Origin: Chromatiales bacterium | GTDB taxonomy: Bacteria; Pseudomonadota; Gammaproteobacteria; Chromatiales; Chromatiaceae | Assembly: GCA_028280505.1 (NCBI GenBank) | Contig: JANQLO010000078.1 | Coordinates: forward strand, 1-64,000 | Length of the DNA stretch: 64,000 bases | Reading direction: 5' to 3' | In this document: one piece after another, positions 60,459 to 64,000 of the stretch | Layout of the letters: each line of letters begins with the position of its first letter | Position numbering within the stretch: the stretch's first letter is position 1 | The notes under the pieces: generated by a model | The model's database searches: none | What the model was told of the DNA's origin: nothing | Seen by the model: only the letters and a program-made list of their open reading frames with translations | Translations under genes and position numbers: made by a program

Positions 60459-61877
60459 ATGCAATTTGACAACACTTACGCGCGCCTGCCTGGACACTTC
60501 CATGCCAAGGTGAAACCGGCCGGTTCGCCGAATCCGAGATTGCTGGCCTGGAACGAACCCTTGGCGGAGGCGTTGGGCATGGGGGATCTCGGTAGTGATC
60601 CGGCCAGGTTGGCACAATTGTTTGGCGGCAATGAATTGTTGCCCGGCAGCGAACCGATCGCATTGGCCTATGCGGGGCATCAGTTCGGTAACTTCGTGCC
60701 GCAGCTCGGCGACGGACGTGCCTTGCTGCTTGGTGAACTGGTGAGCAAAACGGATGGACGGCGCTACGATGTCCAGCTCAAAGGTTCCGGCCAGACACCC
60801 TATTCGCGCAACGGCGACGGCCGATCCGCTATCGGACCGGTGATTCGCGAGTATTTGCTCAGCGAGGCCATGCATCGCATGGGCGTACCGACGACGCGCG
60901 CATTGGCCGCGGTGGCGACCGGTGAACACGTGCGGCGTGACGGGATGTTACCCGGTGGTGTGCTGACCCGGATTGCTTCCAGCCATGTTCGCGTGGGTAC
61001 GTTCGAATACTTCGCCGTAAGGCAGGATATCAAGGCGTTGAAGGCCTTGGTCGATTACGCGATTGCCCGCCATTCTCCGGAAGCGCTCGAGGCCGATTCG
61101 CCGCCGGTCGCGTTTTTTGCAGCGGTGGTCGGGAAGCAGGCCAAACTTGTTTCGCATTGGCTGGATATCGGTTTCATCCATGGTGTGATGAATACCGACA
61201 ACATGGCGATCTCAGGCGAGACGATCGATTATGGTCCCTGTGCCTTCATGGACGAGTTCGACTATCAGAAGGTATTCAGTTCCATTGATCGATACGGCCG
61301 TTACGCTTATGGGCAGCAGCCCTCGATTGCGCAATGGAATCTTGCACGACTTGCCGAGTGTCTGATGCGCCTGGGCATTGATAAGGAAGCGTTCGAAGCG
61401 GAGTTGGAGAAGTTCGAGGGCCTGTTTCATCAAGATTATCTGGGTCGCATGGCGGCGAAGCTGGGTCTGCTGTCGGTTGAGTCCGGTGATGCCACGTTGG
61501 TCAACGAATGGCTGCAGCATTTGCAGGATAATGCGCTCGATTACACATTGAGCTTTCGTCAATTGGCCAATCGGATCGATGACGATACCGAACCGAAGTT
61601 CGGCGATATCGAGTTACGGTGGAAAGCGCGAGTGCGTCAACAGGACGAATCGCCGACGCAATTGAAGGTGCGTATGAATGCAGTCAATCCGCTGTTCATT
61701 CCGCGCAATCATCAGGTCGAACGTGCGATCGATGCGGCAATCTCGGGTGATTTGTCCATTTTCAATGAACTGCGCCGGGTGCTACAGCAGCCTTTCACCG
61801 AACAACCCGGCTTTGCGGCCTATGCCGAACCGCCGCGCCCGGATGAGCGGGTGTATCAGACGTTCTGCGGCACTTGA
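60459..61877 (+). CDS. selO: Protein adenylyltransferase SelO
   Basis: Encodes 472 residues (E. coli YdiU 478). SelO is a pseudokinase-like enzyme that transfers AMP to proteins and is linked to redox stress. Landmarks: YAGHQFGNFVPQLGDGRALL, QLKGSGQTPYSRNGDGRSAI, GVMNTDNMAISGETIDYGPC and FMDEFDYQKVFSSIDRYGRY. The C-terminus is QTFCGT; a Cys stands where some homologs carry Sec. Start MQFDNTYARLPGHF at ATG 60459. Confidence 0.95.
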   Translation: MQFDNTYARLPGHFHAKVKPAGSPNPRLLAWNEPLAEALGMGDLGSDPARLAQLFGGNELLPGSEPIALAYAGHQFGNFVPQLGDGRALLLGELVSKTDGRRYDVQLKGSGQTPYSRNGDGRSAIGPVIREYLLSEAMHRMGVPTTRALAAVATGEHVRRDGMLPGGVLTRIASSHVRVGTFEYFAVRQDIKALKALVDYAIARHSPEALEADSPPVAFFAAVVGKQAKLVSHWLDIGFIHGVMNTDNMAISGETIDYGPCAFMDEFDYQKVFSSIDRYGRYAYGQQPSIAQWNLARLAECLMRLGIDKEAFEAELEKFEGLFHQDYLGRMAAKLGLLSVESGDATLVNEWLQHLQDNALDYTLSFRQLANRIDDDTEPKFGDIELRWKARVRQQDESPTQLKVRMNAVNPLFIPRNHQVERAIDAAISGDLSIFNELRRVLQQPFTEQPGFAAYAEPPRPDERVYQTFCGT

Positions 61878-62422
61878 CAGGAAAGTGCGACAATATGTCG
61901 TAGCATCGACGTGAGATCGGGTTCGGGCTGCCCGGTATGCGATGAAATGCCACATTGCCGGCAAGAAACAACCCAGTTTGCACGGTAACGGACCATGCCG
62001 CCGGAGTTGAGTGTCGCGATAACTCGTGCTGCTTCTCGGCGGCCGTCGGCGGGCAAGTCGATGGCAGGGTCGTCCTGAGCGGGCAGGCGCCGATCAAGAC
62101 AGGTGCTTTGGGCGGTATGCGGTTCCCGGGCGAGTTTGGTCGATTGAATGGATACCGGGTTCGTCCGTGAAGATGAGAGCAAAACCGAACCGGGACGCGC
62201 AGCCAGCGTTTTTATGATTGACTCAACAATATGTCGGTCGTGCAACCACGAGCGTGTGAGTTCCTAAGTGTTTTGTTTTTTCGGACTTTTCCTGTGCGGG
62301 GTATCAGCGTAACCGTCATGACGTCCAATTAGCCGCTCAGCGATGGAAAGCTGGCTTGTATTTTTTGAATGGGCAATCGCATACTTCCATTTCTCCAACT
62401 AACAATCTGCGGAGCGTTGAGG
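61878..62422. other. Gap between selO and mdh
   Basis: About 545 nt. Frames on both strands (for example minus 61856-62245) lack family similarity. It probably contains the mdh promoter. No RNA gene or repeat is recognised. Confidence 0.55.
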
Positions 62423-63400
62423 ATGATTAAACCAATAAAAGTCACGATCACGGGAGCCGCCGGACACATTGGCTATGCATTGGCATTTCGGGTTGCATCG
62501 GGTGAGATGTTCGGACCGGATCAGCCGGTGATTCTGCGTCTGTTGGAGATTCCACAGGCACTCTCATCGCTCAACGGTGTCGGCATGGAACTGGAGGATT
62601 GCGCACTCCCGCTTTTGCACGACATTGTTCTCACCGACGACCCGGGCATCGGGTTTCGCGAGACCGATTATGCGATTCTCATCGGTGCGAAAGCCCGCGG
62701 CAAGGGGATGGAGCGCAAGGACCTGATCAGCGATAACGCAAAGATCTTTTCGGCTCAGGGAAAAGCGATCAACGACCACGCCTCGGGCGATGTGCGTGTG
62801 CTGGTGGTGGGTAACCCGGCAAACACCAACGCCTTGATTGCGGCGGCCAATGCGCCGGACTTGGAGAACAAACAGTTCACGGCCATGACTCGTCTGGATC
62901 ACAATCGCGCATTGGGCCAGTTGGCCAACAAGACGAACAAGCTGGTCGCCGATATCACGCGGATGACCATCTGGGGCAACCATTCCATGACCCAGTATCC
63001 CGATATCAGTAACTGCCGCATCGGGGGCGCTTCTGCGCTGGAGTTGGTTACGCGGGACTGGGCTATCGATCACTTCATTCCACGGATTCAGCGTCGGGGC
63101 GGAGAGATTATTGAAGCGCGCGGCCTGTCTTCTGCCGCCTCAGCAGCGGATGCTGTGGTCGACCATGTGCGTGATTGGGCGCTTGGCACCCCCGACGGTG
63201 ATTGGGTGAGCATGAGCGTGAGGTCCGACGGTAGCTATGGCGTATCTGAGGACGTTGTCTTTTCCTTCCCCGTGACCTGCAAAGCCGGCGAATACGAGAT
63301 CGTGCAAGGGCTTGAACTGGACGATTTGAGTCAAGCCCGGCTCAAAGCGTCAGAGAAAGAGTTGCTGGAAGAAAGAGCCATCATTCAGGAGCTGCTGTGA
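62423..63400 (+). CDS. mdh: Malate dehydrogenase
   Basis: Encodes 325 residues from ATG 62423 ([20 protein letters not shown]), with GGAGCG and GAGG upstream; an 18-residue extension to 62369 is rejected. NAD-binding loop [17 protein letters not shown], the [11 protein letters not shown] and [11 protein letters not shown] blocks and the active-site His in [10 protein letters not shown] identify a cytoplasmic-type MDH of the 325-residue class. It oxidises malate to oxaloacetate in the TCA cycle. Confidence 0.95.
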   Translation: MIKPIKVTITGAAGHIGYALAFRVASGEMFGPDQPVILRLLEIPQALSSLNGVGMELEDCALPLLHDIVLTDDPGIGFRETDYAILIGAKARGKGMERKDLISDNAKIFSAQGKAINDHASGDVRVLVVGNPANTNALIAAANAPDLENKQFTAMTRLDHNRALGQLANKTNKLVADITRMTIWGNHSMTQYPDISNCRIGGASALELVTRDWAIDHFIPRIQRRGGEIIEARGLSSAASAADAVVDHVRDWALGTPDGDWVSMSVRSDGSYGVSEDVVFSFPVTCKAGEYEIVQGLELDDLSQARLKASEKELLEERAIIQELL

Positions 63401-63590
63401 CCGGCTTTTCAGTGCGCGTCGGGTGCGTGTGGTATCGGCTGGAGAGATGACGAACAAGCCCGCTCAATTCAAAGCACGGCATTGTTGCACTGGCTGGTAT
63501 CGCTGGCGGTAGGGCCGTCGCTCGACGTATCGAAGGCATACTGAGAGCTTCTTGGAAAGGGGTGCTGGGACGTTTGGTTTTGTCGACAAC

Positions 63591-63611
63591 GCCCCGCCAA
63601 AAAGGCGGGGC
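63591..63611. terminator. Hairpin between mdh and the esterase-like gene
   Basis: GCCCCGCC pairs perfectly with GGCGGGGC around AAAAA. It lies between convergent genes, 190 nt after mdh and just after the stop of the minus-strand gene. Neither flank has a T-run, so it may act as a structural or bidirectional terminator only weakly. Confidence 0.4.
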
Positions 63612-63624
63612 AGTGCCGATTTGC

Positions 63625-64000
63625 TTACCAGCGCGGTGCGTAGGCGGCTACCGGTCTGGGGAAACGCAGTTTTATGAATTCGGTGCTGTCCGGTACACCG
63701 GTTTCACGACCGTCCTGGAAGGGGAAATTGGTGTCGACGGCCACGCCGAGCGTTCTGCGGTTGAAGACAACCACGCTTTCGATGGAGTCGAGCGGCATGT
63801 TGAATGTCTTCTCGGCCAGGCCGGGCAGCGGGCCGCCGATATCGCGGGGATCTTCGATATCAAGCAAATCCACCAGCAGACGCTTTCTGAGTACGTCTTC
63901 GTGATCAGTGACATTGAGATCGATAATGTACAAACGTTTTACTTCGGCGTTTTCACCGAATTTGCTGTCGCGTTCGATCAAGACGTATTTGTCTCTACCG
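63625..64000 (-). CDS. Esterase-like activity of phytase family protein, C-terminal part (window edge)
   Basis: The frame is open to the right edge (RDKYVLIERDSKFGENAEV) and ends at 63625, giving the last 125 residues. The order VLIERDSKFG, KRLYIIDL, a DIGGPLPG turn, SIESVVVFNRRTLGVAVDTN and NFPFQDGRETG matches the end of the esterase-like phytase fold (PF13449-type beta-propeller). It is partial because of the window edge. Probably a secreted enzyme, but its start is not visible. Confidence 0.7.
   Translation of the reverse strand, partial: GRDKYVLIERDSKFGENAEVKRLYIIDLNVTDHEDVLRKRLLVDLLDIEDPRDIGGPLPGLAEKTFNMPLDSIESVVVFNRRTLGVAVDTNFPFQDGRETGVPDSTEFIKLRFPRPVAAYAPRW

Noticed and set aside
61856..62245. 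Minus-strand frame of 129 residues between selO and mdh
   Set aside because: No similarity and no ribosome site; codon composition looks random.
63591..63611. Strong terminator for mdh
   Set aside because: The stem is perfect, but no T-run follows on either strand and it is far from mdh; kept only as a low-confidence hairpin.

Overview
The window is about 64 kb of a gammaproteobacterial chromosome. The long S10-spc-alpha ribosomal protein operon with alpha-operon rpoA, the C-minus form of S14, class I PhaC, a cytochrome c4-like protein and the arrangement rplQ ... uvrA / MFS-ssb all fit Gammaproteobacteria. A sulfur-oxidiser-like or Chromatiales-like lineage is plausible, but the sequence alone does not settle it.

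Layout. 1-13.8 kb: end of tuf, then the complete S10, spc and alpha ribosomal operons with secY and rpoA, closed by a strong terminator. 13.8-18.2 kb: a SAM-hydrolase-family gene, a coiled-coil protein and uvrA on the minus strand. 18.3-34.0 kb: a complete type I-E CRISPR-Cas island in the order cas3, regulatory region, cse1, cse2, cas7, cas5, cas6e, a toxin-antitoxin pair, cas1, cas2, leader and an array of 97 repeats. It lies in the divergent gap between uvrA and the MFS-ssb pair, which are neighbours in other gammaproteobacteria. 34.2-38.4 kb: MFS transporter, ssb, a CNNM/CBS protein and rsmA. 38.4-42.8 kb: a variable segment with a His-rich metal-binding protein, a MITE-like element, a periplasmic sensor and an MCP, bracketed by 165-bp direct repeats that carry the start of rsmA. 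42.8-51 kb: a red-light signalling cluster (heme oxygenase, a CheB-CheR-PAS-GGDEF-EAL fusion, a bacteriophytochrome without an output domain) ending at an IS3-family element. 51-64 kb: metabolic genes (HIT protein, GlcF-like Fe-S protein, pyrC, cytochrome c, phaC with a small partner, a katG remnant, selO, mdh, a phytase-like esterase fragment) separated by long gaps.

The main discovery is in the cas3-cse1 gap (21382-21538). On the minus strand there is a two-repeat degenerate mini-CRISPR: pseudo-repeat, exactly 32-nt pseudo-spacer, pseudo-repeat. It begins at the expected start point of an extended -10 promoter. Its guide matches a site next to an AAG PAM that overlaps the -35 box of the predicted Cascade promoter. 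Guide positions 1-17 pair except at 6 and 12, and the next mismatch is at 18; these are the positions that Cascade flips out of the heteroduplex. This looks like a crRNA-like RNA that uses Cascade itself to repress the cascade operon. The first reading frame under that promoter is an unrecognised 43-residue single-span membrane peptide overlapping cse1, and a type II toxin-antitoxin pair is embedded between cas6e and cas1. Together they suggest an autoregulated and possibly addiction-stabilised CRISPR-Cas operon.
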